DNA from: Auanema rhodensis
Taxonomy: Eukaryota; Nematoda; Chromadorea; Rhabditida; Rhabditidae
NCBI GenBank assembly: GCA_964057225.1
Contig: OZ059899.1
Span: forward strand, 2,604,001-2,668,000
Direction of reading: 5' to 3'
DNA length: 64,000 nucleotides
How positions within the stretch are numbered: position 1 is the first letter of the stretch; every line of letters starts with the position of its first letter. This document shows positions 39,313 to 54,500 of this stretch, piece after piece. The notes below the pieces were generated by a model, which was not told the origin of the DNA, searched no databases, and worked only from the letters and a program-made list of their open reading frames with translations. The translations under genes and the position numbers were made by a program.

Positions 39313-42300
39313 AGATTTGCGCTAGCTTAAAAATGCACCGAGATATCAACTGATATAAGTTCACACTTATATCCTCGATTTTCACCCTGAAGAATTATTT
39401 TTTTCGTTGAATAACATTGTCCATCGTCTTTGCCTTGAAAAACGGAATCTAAAAACATCTACTTTTCGCTAAATTATTTTGAAATTTTTCGAAAAAATTT
39501 TTGTCAAAATGTTTTTGGAAGCAATGTTGAGTGTACATGGAAACTCAACATACACTAATGCATCATTTTTCAAACGATCATAACTAATTTTTGTATTAAG
39601 CGTTTCTCAATGTAGTATAGTGCATTCGATGCGGATTTTTAAGCTGCGTCGATCTGTGTTATCAGATTTGCGCTAGCTTAAAAAAGCACCGAGATATCAA
39701 CTGATATAAGTTCACACTTATATCCTCGATTTTCACCCTGAAGAATTATTTTTTTCGTTGAATAACATTGTCCATCGTCTTCGCCTTGAAAAACGGAATC
39801 TAAAAACATCTACTTTTTGCTAAATTATTCTGAAATTTTTCGAAAAAATTTTTGTCAAAATGTTTTTGGAAGCAATGTTGAGTGTACATGGAAACTCAAC
39901 ATACACTAATGCATCATTTTTCAAACGATCATAACTAATTTTTGTATTAAGCGTTTCTCAATGTAGTATAGTGCATTCGATGCGGATTTTTGAGCTGCGT
40001 CGATCTGTGTTATCAGATTTGCGCTAGCTTGAAAATGCACCGAGATATCAACTGATATAAGTTCACACTTATATCCTCGATTTTCACCCTGAAGAATTAA
40101 TTTTTTCGTTGAATAACATTGTCCATCGTCTTTGCCTTGAAAAACGGAATCTAAAAACATCTATTTTTCGCTAAATTATCTTGAAATTTTTCGAAAAAAT
40201 TTTTGTCAAAATGTTTTTGGAAGCAATGTTGAGTGTACATGGAAACTCAACATACACTAATGCATCATTTTTCAAACGATCATAACTAATTTTTGTATTA
40301 AGCGTTTCTCAATGTAGTATAGTGCATTCGATGCGGATTGTTGAGCGGCGTCGATCTGTGTTATCAGATTTGCGCTAGCTTAAAAATGCACCGAGATATC
40401 AACTGATATGAGTTCACACATATATCCTCGATTTTCACCCTGAAGAATTAATTTTTTCGTTGAATAACATTGTCCATCGTCTTTGCCTTGAAAAACGAAA
40501 TCTAAAAACATCTACTTTTCGCTAAATTATCTTGAAATTTTTCGAAAAAATTTTTGTCAAAATGTTTTTGGAAGCAATGTTGAGTGTACATGGAAACTCA
40601 ACATACACTAATGCATCATTTTTCAAACGATCATAACTAATTTTTGTATTAAGCGTTTCTCAATGTAGTATAGTGCATTCGATGCGGATTGTTGAGCTGC
40701 GTCGATCTGTGTTATCAGATTTGCGCTAGCTTAAAAATGCACCGAGATATCAACTGATATGAGTTCACACATATATCCTCGATTTTCACCCTGAAGAATT
40801 AATTTTTTCGTTGAATAACATTGTCCATCGTCTTTGCCTTGAAAAAAGGAATCTAAAAACATCTACTTTTTGCTAAATTATTTTGAAATTTTTCGAAAAA
40901 ATTTTTGTCAAAATGTTTTTGGAAGCAATGTTGAGTGTACATGGAAACTCAACATACACTAATGCATCATTTTTCAAACGATCATAACTAATTTTTGTAT
41001 TAAGCGTTTCTCAATGTAGTATAGTGCATTCGATGCGGATTTTTGAGCTGCGTCGATCTGTGTTATCAGATTTGCGCTAGCTTAAAAATGCACCGAGATA
41101 TCAACTGATATAAGTTCACACTTATATCCTCGATTTTCACCCTGAAGAATTATTTTTTTCGTTGAATAACATTGTCCATCGTCTTTGCCTTGAAAAACGG
41201 AATCTAAAAACATCTACTTTTCGCTAAATTATTTTGAAATTTTTCGAAAAAATTTTTGTCAAAATGTTTTTGGAAGCAATGTTGAGTGTACATGGAAACT
41301 CAACATACACTAATGCATCATTTTTCAAACGATCATAACTAATTTTTGTATTAAGCGTTTCTCAATGTAGTATAGTGCATTCGATGCGGATTTTTAAGCT
41401 GCGTCGATCTGTGTTATCAGATTTGCGCTAGCTTAAAAAAGCACCGAGATATCAACTGATATAAGTTCACACTTATATCCTCGATTTTCACCCTGAAGAA
41501 TTATTTTTTTCGTTGAATAACATTGTCCATCGTCTTCGCCTTGAAAAACGGAATCTAAAAACATCTACTTTTTGCTAAATTATTCTGAAATTTTTCGAAA
41601 AAATTTTTGTCAAAATGTTTTTGGAAGCAATGTTGAGTGTACATGGAAACTCAACATACACTAATGCATCATTTTTCAAACGATCATAACTAATTTTTGT
41701 ATTAAGCGTTTCTCAATGTAGTATAGTGCATTCGATGCGGATTTTTGAGCTGCGTCGATCTGTGTTATCAGATTTGCGCTAGCTTGAAAATGCACCGAGA
41801 TATCAACTGATATAAGTTCACACTTATATCCTCGATTTTCACCCTGAAGAATTAATTTTTTCGTTGAATAACATTGTCCATCGTCTTTGCCTTGAAAAAC
41901 GGAATCTAAAAACATCTATTTTTCGCTAAATTATCTTGAAATTTTTCGAAAAAATTTTTGTCAAAATGTTTTTGGAAGCAATGTTGAGTGTACATGGAAA
42001 CTCAACATACACTAATGCATCATTTTTCAAACGATCATAACTAATTTTTGTATTAAGCGTTTCTCAATGTAGTATAGTGCATTCGATGCGGATTGTTGAG
42101 CGGCGTCGATCTGTGTTATCAGATTTGCGCTAGCTTAAAAATGCACCGAGATATCAACTGATATGAGTTCACACATATATCCTCGATTTTCACCCTGAAG
42201 AATTAATTTTTTCGTTGAATAACATTGTCCATCGTCTTTGCCTTGAAAAACGAAATCTAAAAACATCTACTTTTCGCTAAATTATCTTGAAATTTTTCGA

Positions 42301-42822
42301 AAAAATTTTTGTCAAAATGTTTTTGGAAGCAATGTTGAGTGTACATGGAAACTCAACATACACTAATGCATCATTTTTCAAACGATCATAACTAATTTTT
42401 GTATTAAGCGTTTCTCAATGTAGTATAGTGCATTCGATGCGGATTGTTGAGCTGCGTCGATCTGTGTTATCAGATTTGCGCTAGCTTAAAAATGCACCGA
42501 GATATCAACTGATATGAGTTCACACATATATCCTCGATTTTCACCCTGAAGAATTAATTTTTTCGTTGAATAACATTGTCCATCGTCTTTGCCTTGAAAA
42601 AAGGAATCTAAAAACATCTACTTTTTGCTAAATTATTTTGAAATTTTTCGAAAAAATTTTTGTCAAAATGTTTTTGGAAGCAATGTTGAGTGTACATGGA
42701 AACTCAACATACACTAATGCATCATTTTTCAAACGATCATAACTAATTTTTGTATTAAGCGTTTCTCAATGTAGTATAGTGCATTCGATGCGGATTTTTA
42801 AGCTGCGTCGATCTGTGTTATC
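39313..42822. repeat. Internal five-monomer duplication inside HOR-G copy one
   Basis: M113-M117 (39313-41067) are repeated as M118-M122 (41068-42822), 1755 bp apart. The rare markers 167C, 150T with 333G, and 133A each occur once in both halves in the same order. The last slot differs only at 329 (G in M117, A in M122). Copies two and three of HOR-G have these five monomers once, so the duplication belongs to copy one only, or was lost from the others. Confidence 0.88.
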
Positions 42823-43524
42823 AGATTTGCGCTAGCTTAAAAATGCACCAAGATATCAACTGATATAAGTTCACACTTATATCCTCGATTTTCACCCTGA
42901 AGAATTATTTTTTTCGTTGAATAACGTTGTCCATCGTCTTCGCCTTGAAAAAAGGAATCTAAAAACATCTACTTTTTGCTAAATTATTTTGAAATTTTTC
43001 GAAAAAATTTTTGTCAAAATGTTTTTGGAAGCAATGTTGAGTGTACATGGAAACTCAACATACACTAATGCATCATTTTTCAAACGATCATAACTAATTT
43101 TTGTATTGAGCGTTTCTCAATGTAGTATAGTGCATTCAATGCGGATTTTTGAGCTGCGTCGATCTGTGTTATCAGATTTGCGCTAGCTTAAAAATGCACC
43201 GAGATATCAACTGATATAAGTTCACACTTATATCCTCGATTTTCACCCTGAAGAATTATTTTTTTCGTTGAATAACATTGTCCATCGTCTTTGCTTTGAA
43301 AAACAGAATCTAAAAACATCTACTTTTTGCTAAATTATTTTGAAATTTTTCGAAAAAAGTTTTGTCAAAATGTTTTTGGAAGCAATGTTGAGTGTACATG
43401 GAAACTCAACATACACTAATGCATCATTTTTCAAACGATCATAACTAATTTTTGTATTAAGCGTTTCTCAATGTAGTATAGTGCATTCGATGCGGATTTT
43501 TGAGCTGCGTCGATCTGTGTTATC

Positions 43525-44226
43525 AGATTTGCGCTAGCTTAAAAATGCACCGAGATATCAACTGATATAAGTTCACACTTATATCCTCGATTTTCACCCT
43601 GAAGAATTATTTTTTTCGTTGAATAACATTGTCCATCGTCTTTGCCTTAAAAAACGGAATCTAAAAACATCTACTTTTCGCTAAATTATTTTGAAATTTT
43701 TCGAAAAAATTTTTGTCAAAATGTTTTTGGAAGCAATGTTGAGTGTACATGGAAACTCAACATACACTAATGCATCATTTTTCAAACGATCATAACTAAT
43801 TTTTGTATTAAGCGTTTCTCAATGTAGTATAGTGCATTCGATGCGGATTTTTAAGCTGCGTCGATCTGTGTTATCAGATTTGCGCTAGCTTAAAAATGCA
43901 CCGAGATATCAACTGATATAAGTTCACACTTATATCCTCGATTTTCACCCTGAAGAATTATTTTTTTCGTTGAATAACATTGTCCATCGTCTTTGCCTTA
44001 AAAAACGGAATCTAAAAACATCTACTTTTCGCTAAATTATTTTGAAATTTTTCGAAAAAATTTTTGTCAAAATGTTTTTGGAAGCAATGTTGAGTGTACA
44101 TGGAAACTCAACATACACTAATGCATCATTTTTCAAACGATCATAACTAATTTTTGTATTAAGCGTTTCTCAATGTAGTATAGTGCATTCGATGCGGATT
44201 TTTAAGCTGCGTCGATCTGTGTTATC
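43525..44226. repeat. Adjacent identical monomer pair M125/M126
   Basis: M125 and M126 are side by side and identical by eye. Both have 86T, 125A, 131C, 155C, 166T and 329A. The matching places in HOR-G copies one (M111) and three (M139) hold a single monomer. This is the smallest in-register duplication in the window, 351 bp, and it adds one monomer to copy two. Confidence 0.88.
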
Positions 44227-47200
44227 AGATTTGCGCTAGCTTAAAAAAGCACCGAGATATCAACTGATATAAGTTCACACTTATATCCTCGATTTTCACC
44301 CTGAAGAATTATTTTTTTCGTTGAATAACATTGTCCATCGTCTTCGCCTTGAAAAACGGAATCTAAAAACATCTACTTTTTGCTAAATTATTTTGAAATT
44401 TTTCGAAAAAATTTTTGTCAAAATGTTTTTGGAAGCAATGTTGAGTGTACATGGAAACTCAACATACACTAATGCATCATTTTTCAAACGATCATAACTA
44501 ATTTTTGTATTAAGCGTTTCTCAATGTAGTATAGTGCATTCGATGCGGATTTTTGAGCTGCGTCGATCTGTGTTATCAGATTTGCGCTAGCTTAAAAATG
44601 CACCGAGATATCAACTGATATAAGTTCACACTTATATCCTCGATTTTCACCCTGAAGAATTATTTTTTTCGTTGAATAACATTGTCCATCGTCTTTGCCT
44701 TGAAAAACGGAATCTAAAAACATCTACTTTTCGCTAAATTATTTTGAAATTTTTCGAAAAAATTTTTGTCAAAATGTTTTTGGAAGCAATGTTGAGTGTA
44801 CATGGAAACTCAACATACACTAATGCATCATTTTTCAAACGATCATAACTAATTTTTGTATTAAGCGTTTCTCAATGTAGTATAGTGCATTCGATGCGGA
44901 TTTTTAAGCTGCGTCGATCTGTGTTATCAGATTTGCGCTAGCTTAAAAAAGCACCGAGATATCAACTGATATAAGTTCACACTTATATCCTCGATTTTCA
45001 CCCTGAAGAATTATTTTTTTCGTTGAATAACATTGTCCATCGTCTTCGCCTTGAAAAACGGAATCTAAAAACATCTACTTTTTGCTAAATTATTCTGAAA
45101 TTTTTCGAAAAAATTTTTGTCAAAATGTTTTTGGAAGCAATGTTGAGTGTACATGGAAACTCAACATACACTAATGCATCATTTTTCAAACGATCATAAC
45201 TAATTTTTGTATTAAGCGTTTCTCAATGTAGTATAGTGCATTCGATGCGGATTTTTGAGCTGCGTCGATCTGTGTTATCAGATTTGCGCTAGCTTGAAAA
45301 TGCACCGAGATATCAACTGATATAAGTTCACACTTATATCCTCGATTTTCACCCTGAAGAATTAATTTTTTCGTTGAATAACATTGTCCATCGTCTTTGC
45401 CTTGAAAAACGGAATCTAAAAACATCTATTTTTCGCTAAATTATCTTGAAATTTTTCGAAAAAATTTTTGTCAAAATGTTTTTGGAAGCAATGTTGAGTG
45501 TACATGGAAACTCAACATACACTAATGCATCATTTTTCAAACGATCATAACTAATTTTTGTATTAAGCGTTTCTCAATGTAGTATAGTGCATTCGATGCG
45601 GATTGTTGAGCGGCGTCGATCTGTGTTATCAGATTTGCGCTAGCTTAAAAATGCACCGAGATATCAACTGATATGAGTTCACACATATATCCTCGATTTT
45701 CACCCTGAAGAATTAATTTTTTCGTTGAATAACATTGTCCATCGTCTTTGCCTTGAAAAACGAAATCTAAAAACATCTACTTTTCGCTAAATTATCTTGA
45801 AATTTTTCGAAAAAATTTTTGTCAAAATGTTTTTGGAAGCAATGTTGAGTGTACATGGAAACTCAACATACACTAATGCATCATTTTTCAAACGATCATA
45901 ACTAATTTTTGTATTAAGCGTTTCTCAATGTAGTATAGTGCATTCGATGCGGATTGTTGAGCTGCGTCGATCTGTGTTATCAGATTTGCGCTAGCTTAAA
46001 AATGCACCGAGATATCAACTGATATGAGTTCACACATATATCCTCGATTTTCACCCTGAAGAATTAATTTTTTCGTTGAATAACATTGTCCATCGTCTTT
46101 GCCTTGAAAAAAGGAATCTAAAAACATCTACTTTTTGCTAAATTATTTTGAAATTTTTCGAAAAAATTTTTGTCAAAATGTTTTTGGAAGCAATGTTGAG
46201 TGTACATGGAAACTCAACATACACTAATGCATCATTTTTCAAACGATCATAACTAATTTTTGTATTAAGCGTTTCTCAATGTAGTATAGTGCATTCGATG
46301 CGGATTTTTAAGCTGCGTCGATCTGTGTTATCAGATTTGCGCTAGCTTAAAAAAGCACCGAGATATCAACTGATATAAGTTCACACTTATATCCTCGATT
46401 TTCACCCTGAAGAATTATTTTTTTCGTTGAATAACATTGTCCATCGTCTTCGCCTTGAAAAACGGAATCTAAAAACATCTACTTTTTGCTAAATTATTTT
46501 GAAATTTTTCGAAAAAATTTTTGTCAAAATGTTTTTGGAAGCAATGTTGAGTGTACATGGAAACTCAACATACACTAATGCATCATTTTTCAAACGATCA
46601 TAACTAATTTTTGTATTAAGCGTTTCTCAATGTAGTATAGTGCATTCGATGCGGATTTTTGAGCTGCGTCGATCTGTGTTATCAGATTTGCGCTAGCTTG
46701 AAAATGCACCGAGATATCAACTGATATAAGTTCACACTTATATCCTCGATTTTCACCCTGAAGAATTAATTTTTTCGTTGAATAACATTGTCCATCGTCT
46801 TCGCCTTGAAAAACGGAATCTAAAAACATCTACTTTTTGCTAAATTATTTTGAAATTTTTCGAAAAAATTTTTGTCAAAATGTTTTTGGAAGCAATGTTG
46901 AGTGTACATGGAAACTCAACATACACTAATGCATCATTTTTCAAACGATCATAACTAATTTTTGTATTAAGCGTTTCTCAATGTAGTATAGTGCATTCGA
47001 TGCGGATTTTTGAGCTGCGTCGATCTGTGTTATCAGATTTGCGCTAGCTTAAAAAAGCACCGAGATATCAACTGATATAAGTTCACACTTATATCCTCGA
47101 TTTTCACCCTGAAGAATTAATTTTTTCGTTGAATAACATTGTCCATCGTCTTTGCCTTGAAAAACGGAATCTAAAAACATCTACTTTTCGCTAAATTATC

Positions 47201-50200
47201 TTGAAATTTTTCGAAAAAATTTTTGTCAAAATGTTTTTGGAAGCAATGTTGAGTGTACATGGAAACTCAACATACACTAATGCATCATTTTTCAAACGAT
47301 CATAACTAATTTTTGTATTAAGCGTTTCTCAATGTAGTATAGTGCATTCGATGCGGATTGTTGAGCTGCGTCGATCTGTGTTATCAGATTTGCGCTAGCT
47401 TAAAAATGCACCGAGATATCAACTGATATGAGTTCACACATATATCCTCGATTTTCACCCTGAAGAATTAATTTTTTCGTTGAATAACATTATCCATCGT
47501 CTTTGCCTTGAAAAAAGGAATCTAAAAACATCTACTTTTTGCTAAATTATTTTGAAATTTTTCGAAAAAATTTTTGTCAAAATGTTTTTGGAAGCAATGT
47601 TGAGTGTACATGGAAACTCAACATACACTAATGCATCATTTTTCAAACGATCATAACTAATTTTTGTATTAAGCGTTTCTCAATGTAGTATAGTGCATTC
47701 GATGCGGATTTTTAAGCTGCGTCGATCTGTGTTATCAGATTTGCGCTAGCTTAAAAATGCACCAAGATATCAACTGATATAAGTTCACACTTATATCCTC
47801 GATTTTCACCCTGAAGAATTATTTTTTTCGTTGAATAACGTTGTCCATCGTCTTCGCCTTGAAAAAAGGAATCTAAAAACATCTACTTTTTGCTAAATTA
47901 TTTTGAAATTTTTCGAAAAAATTTTTGTCAAAATGTTTTTGGAAGCAATGTTGAGTGTACATGGAAACTCAACATACACTAATGCATCATTTTTCAAACG
48001 ATCATAACTAATTTTTGTATTGAGCGTTTCTCAATGTAGTATAGTGCATTCAATGCGGATTTTTGAGCTGCGTCGATCTGTGTTATCAGATTTGCGCTAG
48101 CTTAAAAATGCACCGAGATATCAACTGATATAAGTTCACACTTATATCCTCGATTTTCACCCTGAAGAATTATTTTTTTCGTTGAATAACATTGTCCATC
48201 GTCTTTGCTTTGAAAAACAGAATCTAAAAACATCTACTTTTTGCTAAATTATTTTGAAATTTTTCGAAAAAAGTTTTGTCAAAATGTTTTTGGAAGCAAT
48301 GTTGAGTGTACATGGAAACTCAACATACACTAATGCATCATTTTTCAAACGATCATAACTAATTTTTGTATTAAGCGTTTCTCAATGTAGTATAGTGCAT
48401 TCGATGCGGATTTTTGAGCTGCGTCGATCTGTGTTATCAGATTTGCGCTAGCTTAAAAATGCACCGAGATATCAACTGATATAAGTTCACACTTATATCC
48501 TCGATTTTCACCCTGAAGAATTATTTTTTTCGTTGAATAACATTGTCCATCGTCTTTGCCTTAAAAAACGGAATCTAAAAACATCTACTTTTCGCTAAAT
48601 TATTTTGAAATTTTTCGAAAAAATTTTTGTCAAAATGTTTTTGGAAGCAATGTTGAGTGTACATGGAAACTCAACATACACTAATGCATCATTTTTCAAA
48701 CGATCATAACTAATTTTTGTATTAAGCGTTTCTCAATGTAGTATAGTGCATTCGATGCGGATTTTTAAGCTGCGTCGATCTGTGTTATCAGATTTGCGCT
48801 AGCTTAAAAAAGCACCGAGATATCAACTGATATAAGTTCACACTTATATCCTCGATTTTCACCCTGAAGAATTATTTTTTTCGTTGAATAACATTGTCCA
48901 TCGTCTTCGCCTTGAAAAACGGAATCTAAAAACATCTACTTTTTGCTAAATTATTTTGAAATTTTTCGAAAAAATTTTTGTCAAAATGTTTTTGGAAGCA
49001 ATGTTGAGTGTACATGGAAACTCAACATACACTAATGCATCATTTTTCAAACGATCATAACTAATTTTTGTATTAAGCGTTTCTCAATGTAGTATAGTGC
49101 ATTCGATGCGGATTTTTGAGCTGCGTCGATCTGTGTTATCAGATTTGCGCTAGCTTAAAAATGCACCGAGATATCAACTGATATAAGTTCACACTTATAT
49201 CCTCGATTTTCACCCTGAAGAATTATTTTTTTCGTTGAATAACATTGTCCATCGTCTTTGCCTTGAAAAACGGAATCTAAAAACATCTACTTTTCGCTAA
49301 ATTATTTTGAAATTTTTCGAAAAAATTTTTGTCAAAATGTTTTTGGAAGCAATGTTGAGTGTACATGGAAACTCAACATACACTAATGCATCATTTTTCA
49401 AACGATCATAACTAATTTTTGTATTAAGCGTTTCTCAATGTAGTATAGTGCATTCGATGCGGATTTTTAAGCTGCGTCGATCTGTGTTATCAGATTTGCG
49501 CTAGCTTAAAAAAGCACCGAGATATCAACTGATATAAGTTCACACTTATATCCTCGATTTTCACCCTGAAGAATTATTTTTTTCGTTGAATAACATTGTC
49601 CATCGTCTTCGCCTTGAAAAACGGAATCTAAAAACATCTACTTTTTGCTAAATTATTCTGAAATTTTTCGAAAAAATTTTTGTCAAAATGTTTTTGGAAG
49701 CAATGTTGAGTGTACATGGAAACTCAACATACACTAATGCATCATTTTTCAAACGATCATAACTAATTTTTGTATTAAGCGTTTCTCAATGTAGTATAGT
49801 GCATTCGATGCGGATTTTTGAGCTGCGTCGATCTGTGTTATCAGATTTGCGCTAGCTTGAAAATGCACCGAGATATCAACTGATATAAGTTCACACTTAT
49901 ATCCTCGATTTTCACCCTGAAGAATTAATTTTTTCGTTGAATAACATTGTCCATCGTCTTTGCCTTGAAAAACGGAATCTAAAAACATCTATTTTTCGCT
50001 AAATTATCTTGAAATTTTTCGAAAAAATTTTTGTCAAAATGTTTTTGGAAGCAATGTTGAGTGTACATGGAAACTCAACATACACTAATGCATCATTTTT
50101 CAAACGATCATAACTAATTTTTGTATTAAGCGTTTCTCAATGTAGTATAGTGCATTCGATGCGGATTGTTGAGCGGCGTCGATCTGTGTTATCAGATTTG

Positions 50201-51597
50201 CGCTAGCTTAAAAATGCACCGAGATATCAACTGATATGAGTTCACACATATATCCTCGATTTTCACCCTGAAGAATTAATTTTTTCGTTGAATAACATTG
50301 TCCATCGTCTTTGCCTTGAAAAACGAAATCTAAAAACATCTACTTTTCGCTAAATTATCTTGAAATTTTTCGAAAAAATTTTTGTCAAAATGTTTTTGGA
50401 AGCAATGTTGAGTGTACATGGAAACTCAACATACACTAATGCATCATTTTTCAAACGATCATAACTAATTTTTGTATTAAGCGTTTCTCAATGTAGTATA
50501 GTGCATTCGATGCGGATTGTTGAGCTGCGTCGATCTGTGTTATCAGATTTGCGCTAGCTTAAAAATGCACCGAGATATCAACTGATATGAGTTCACACAT
50601 ATATCCTCGATTTTCACCCTGAAGAATTAATTTTTTCGTTGAATAACATTGTCCATCGTCTTTGCCTTGAAAAAAGGAATCTAAAAACATCTACTTTTTG
50701 CTAAATTATTTTGAAATTTTTCGAAAAAATTTTTGTCAAAATGTTTTTGGAAGCAATGTTGAGTGTACATGGAAACTCAACATACACTAATGCATCATTT
50801 TTCAAACGATCATAACTAATTTTTGTATTAAGCGTTTCTCAATGTAGTATAGTGCATTCGATGCGGATTTTTAAGCTGCGTCGATCTGTGTTATCAGATT
50901 TGCGCTAGCTTAAAAAAGCACCGAGATATCAACTGATATAAGTTCACACTTATATCCTCGATTTTCACCCTGAAGAATTATTTTTTTCGTTGAATAACAT
51001 TGTCCATCGTCTTCGCCTTGAAAAACGGAATCTAAAAACATCTACTTTTTGCTAAATTATTTTGAAATTTTTCGAAAAAATTTTTGTCAAAATGTTTTTG
51101 GAAGCAATGTTGAGTGTACATGGAAACTCAACATACACTAATGCATCATTTTTCAAACGATCATAACTAATTTTTGTATTAAGCGTTTCTCAATGTAGTA
51201 TAGTGCATTCGATGCGGATTTTTGAGCTGCGTCGATCTGTGTTATCAGATTTGCGCTAGCTTGAAAATGCACCGAGATATCAACTGATATAAGTTCACAC
51301 TTATATCCTCGATTTTCACCCTGAAGAATTAATTTTTTCGTTGAATAACATTGTCCATCGTCTTCGCCTTGAAAAACGGAATCTAAAAACATCTACTTTT
51401 TGCTAAATTATTTTGAAATTTTTCGAAAAAATTTTTGTCAAAATGTTTTTGGAAGCAATGTTGAGTGTACATGGAAACTCAACATACACTAATGCATCAT
51501 TTTTCAAACGATCATAACTAATTTTTGTATTAAGCGTTTCTCAATGTAGTATAGTGCATTCGATGCGGATTTTTGAGCTGCGTCGATCTGTGTTATC

Positions 51598-54500
51598 AGA
51601 TTTGCGCTAGCTTAAAAATGCACCGAGATATCAACTGATATGAGTTCACACATATATCCTCGATTTTCACCCTGAAGAATTAATTTTTTCGTTGAATAAC
51701 ATTGTCCATCGTCTTTGCCTTGAAAAAAGGAATCTAAAAACATCTACTTTTTGCTAAATTATTTTGAAATTTTTCGAAAAAATTTTTGTCAAAATGTTTT
51801 TGGAAGCAATGTTGAGTGTACATGGAAACTCAACATACACTAATGCATCATTTTTCAAACGATCATAACTAATTTTTGTATTAAGCGTTTCTCAATGTAG
51901 TATAGTGCATTCGATGCGGATTTTTAAGCTGCGTCGATCTGTGTTATCAGATTTGCGCTAGCTTAAAAAAGCACCGAGATATCAACTGATATAAGTTCAC
52001 ACTTATATCCTCGATTTTCACCCTGAAGAATTAATTTTTTCGTTGAATAACATTGTCCATCGTCTTTGCCTTGAAAAACGGAATCTAAAAACATCTACTT
52101 TTCGCTAAATTATCTTGAAATTTTTCGAAAAAATTTTTGTCAAAATGTTTTTGGAAGCAATGTTGAGTGTACATGGAAACTCAACATACACTAATGCATC
52201 ATTTTTCAAACGATCATAACTAATTTTTGTATTAAGCGTTTCTCAATGTAGTATAGTGCATTCGATGCGGATTGTTGAGCTGCGTCGATCTGTGTTATCA
52301 GATTTGCGCTAGCTTAAAAATGCACCGAGATATCAACTGATATGAGTTCACACATATATCCTCGATTTTCACCCTGAAGAATTAATTTTTTCGTTGAATA
52401 ACATTGTCCATCGTCTTTGCCTTGAAAAAAGGAATCTAAAAACATCTACTTTTTGCTAAATTATTTTGAAATTTTTCGAAAAAATTTTTGTCAAAATGTT
52501 TTTGGAAGCAATGTTGAGTGTACATGGAAACTCAACATACACTAATGCATCATTTTTCAAACGATCATAACTAATTTTTGTATTAAGCGTTTCTCAATGT
52601 AGTATAGTGCATTCGATGCGGATTTTTAAGCTGCGTCGATCTGTGTTATCAGATTTGCGCTAGCTTAAAAAAGCACCGAGATATCAACTGATATAAGTTC
52701 ACACTTATATCCTCGATTTTCACCCTGAAGAATTAATTTTTTCGTTGAATAACATTGTCCATCGTCTTTGCCTTGAAAAACGGAATCTAAAAACATCTAC
52801 TTTTCGCTAAATTATCTTGAAATTTTTCGAAAAAATTTTTGTCAAAATGTTTTTGGAAGCAATGTTGAGTGTACATGGAAACTCAACATACACTAATGCA
52901 TCATTTTTCAAACGATCATAACTAATTTTTGTATTAAGCGTTTCTCAATGTAGTATAGTGCATTCGATGCGGATTGTTGAGCTGCGTCGATCTGTGTTAT
53001 CAGATTTGCGCTAGCTTAAAAATGCACCGAGATATCAACTGATATGAGTTCACACATATATCCTCGATTTTCACCCTGAAGAATTAATTTTTTCGTTGAA
53101 TAACATTGTCCATCGTCTTTGCCTTGAAAAAAGGAATCTAAAAACATCTACTTTTTGCTAAATTATTTTGAAATTTTTCGAAAAAATTTTTGTCAAAATG
53201 TTTTTGGAAGCAATGTTGAGTGTACATGGAAACTCAACATACACTAATGCATCATTTTTCAAACGATCATAACTAATTTTTGTATTAAGCGTTTCTCAAT
53301 GTAGTATAGTGCATTCGATGCGGATTTTTAAGCTGCGTCGATCTGTGTTATCAGATTTGCGCTAGCTTAAAAAAGCACCGAGATATCAACTGATATAAGT
53401 TCACACTTATATCCTCGATTTTCACCCTGAAGAATTATTTTTTTCGTTGAATAACATTGTCCATCGTCTTCGCCTTGAAAAACGGAATCTAAAAACATCT
53501 ACTTTTTGCTAAATTATTTTGAAATTTTTCGAAAAAATTTTTGTCAAAATGTTTTTGGAAGCAATGTTGAGTGTACATGGAAAAGTCAACATACACTAAT
53601 GCATCATTTTTCAAACGATCATAACTAATTTTTGTATTAAGCGTTTCTCAATGTAGTATAGTGCATTCGATGCGGATTTTTGAGCTGCGTCGATCTGTGT
53701 TATCAGATTTGCGCTAGCTTGAAAATGCACCGAGATATCAACTGATATAAGTTCACACTTATATCCTCGATTTTCACCCTGAAGAATTAATTTTTTCGTT
53801 GAATAACATTGTCCATCGTCTTCGCCTTGAAAAACGGAATCTAAAAACATCTACTTTTTGCTAAATTATTTTGAAATTTTTCGAAAAAATTTTTGTCAAA
53901 ATGTTTTTGGAAGCAATGTTGAGTGTACATGGAAACTCAACATACACTAATGCATCATTTTTCAAACGATCATAACTAATTTTTGTATTAAGCGTTTCTC
54001 AATGTAGTATAGTGCATTCGATGCGGATTTCTGAGCTGCGTCGATCTGTGTTATCAGATTTGCGCTAGCTTAAAAATGCACCGAGATATCAACTGATATG
54101 AGTTCACACATATATCCTCGATTTTCACCCTGAAGAATTAATTTTTTCGTTGAATAACATTGTCCATCGTCTTTGCCTTGAAAAAAGGAATCTAAAAACA
54201 TCTACTTTTTGCTAAATTATTTTGAAATTTTTCGAAAAAATTTTTGTCAAAATGTTTTTGGAAGCAATGTTGAGTGTACATGGAAACTCAACATACACTA
54301 ATGCATCATTTTTCAAACGATCATAACTAATTTTTGTATTAAGCGTTTCTCAATGTAGTATAGTGCATTCGATGCGGATTTTTAAGCTGCGTCGATCTGT
54401 GTTATCAGATTTGCGCTAGCTTAAAAAAGCACCGAGATATCAACTGATATAAGTTCACACTTATATCCTCGATTTTCACCCTGAAGAATTAATTTTTTCG

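Larger units (their letters stand above)
37909..51948. repeat. HOR-G: long higher-order repeat of 12-14 monomers, three copies
   Basis: Each copy opens with a 28A-104G monomer (286G-316A-329G), a 122T-132A-186G monomer and a 125A monomer with 155C. Copy one is M109-M122 (37909-42822), copy two M123-M136 (42823-47736), copy three M137-M148 (47737-51948). Slots that follow include a monomer with 167C, one with 17G-150T-326G-333G, and one with 45G-55A-133A. The lengths differ because copy one has an internal five-monomer duplication, copy two an extra 125A monomer, and copies two and three an inserted 22A and 17G-119C pair. M127-M134 and M140-M147 agree slot for slot at an offset of 4563 bp. Confidence 0.9.
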
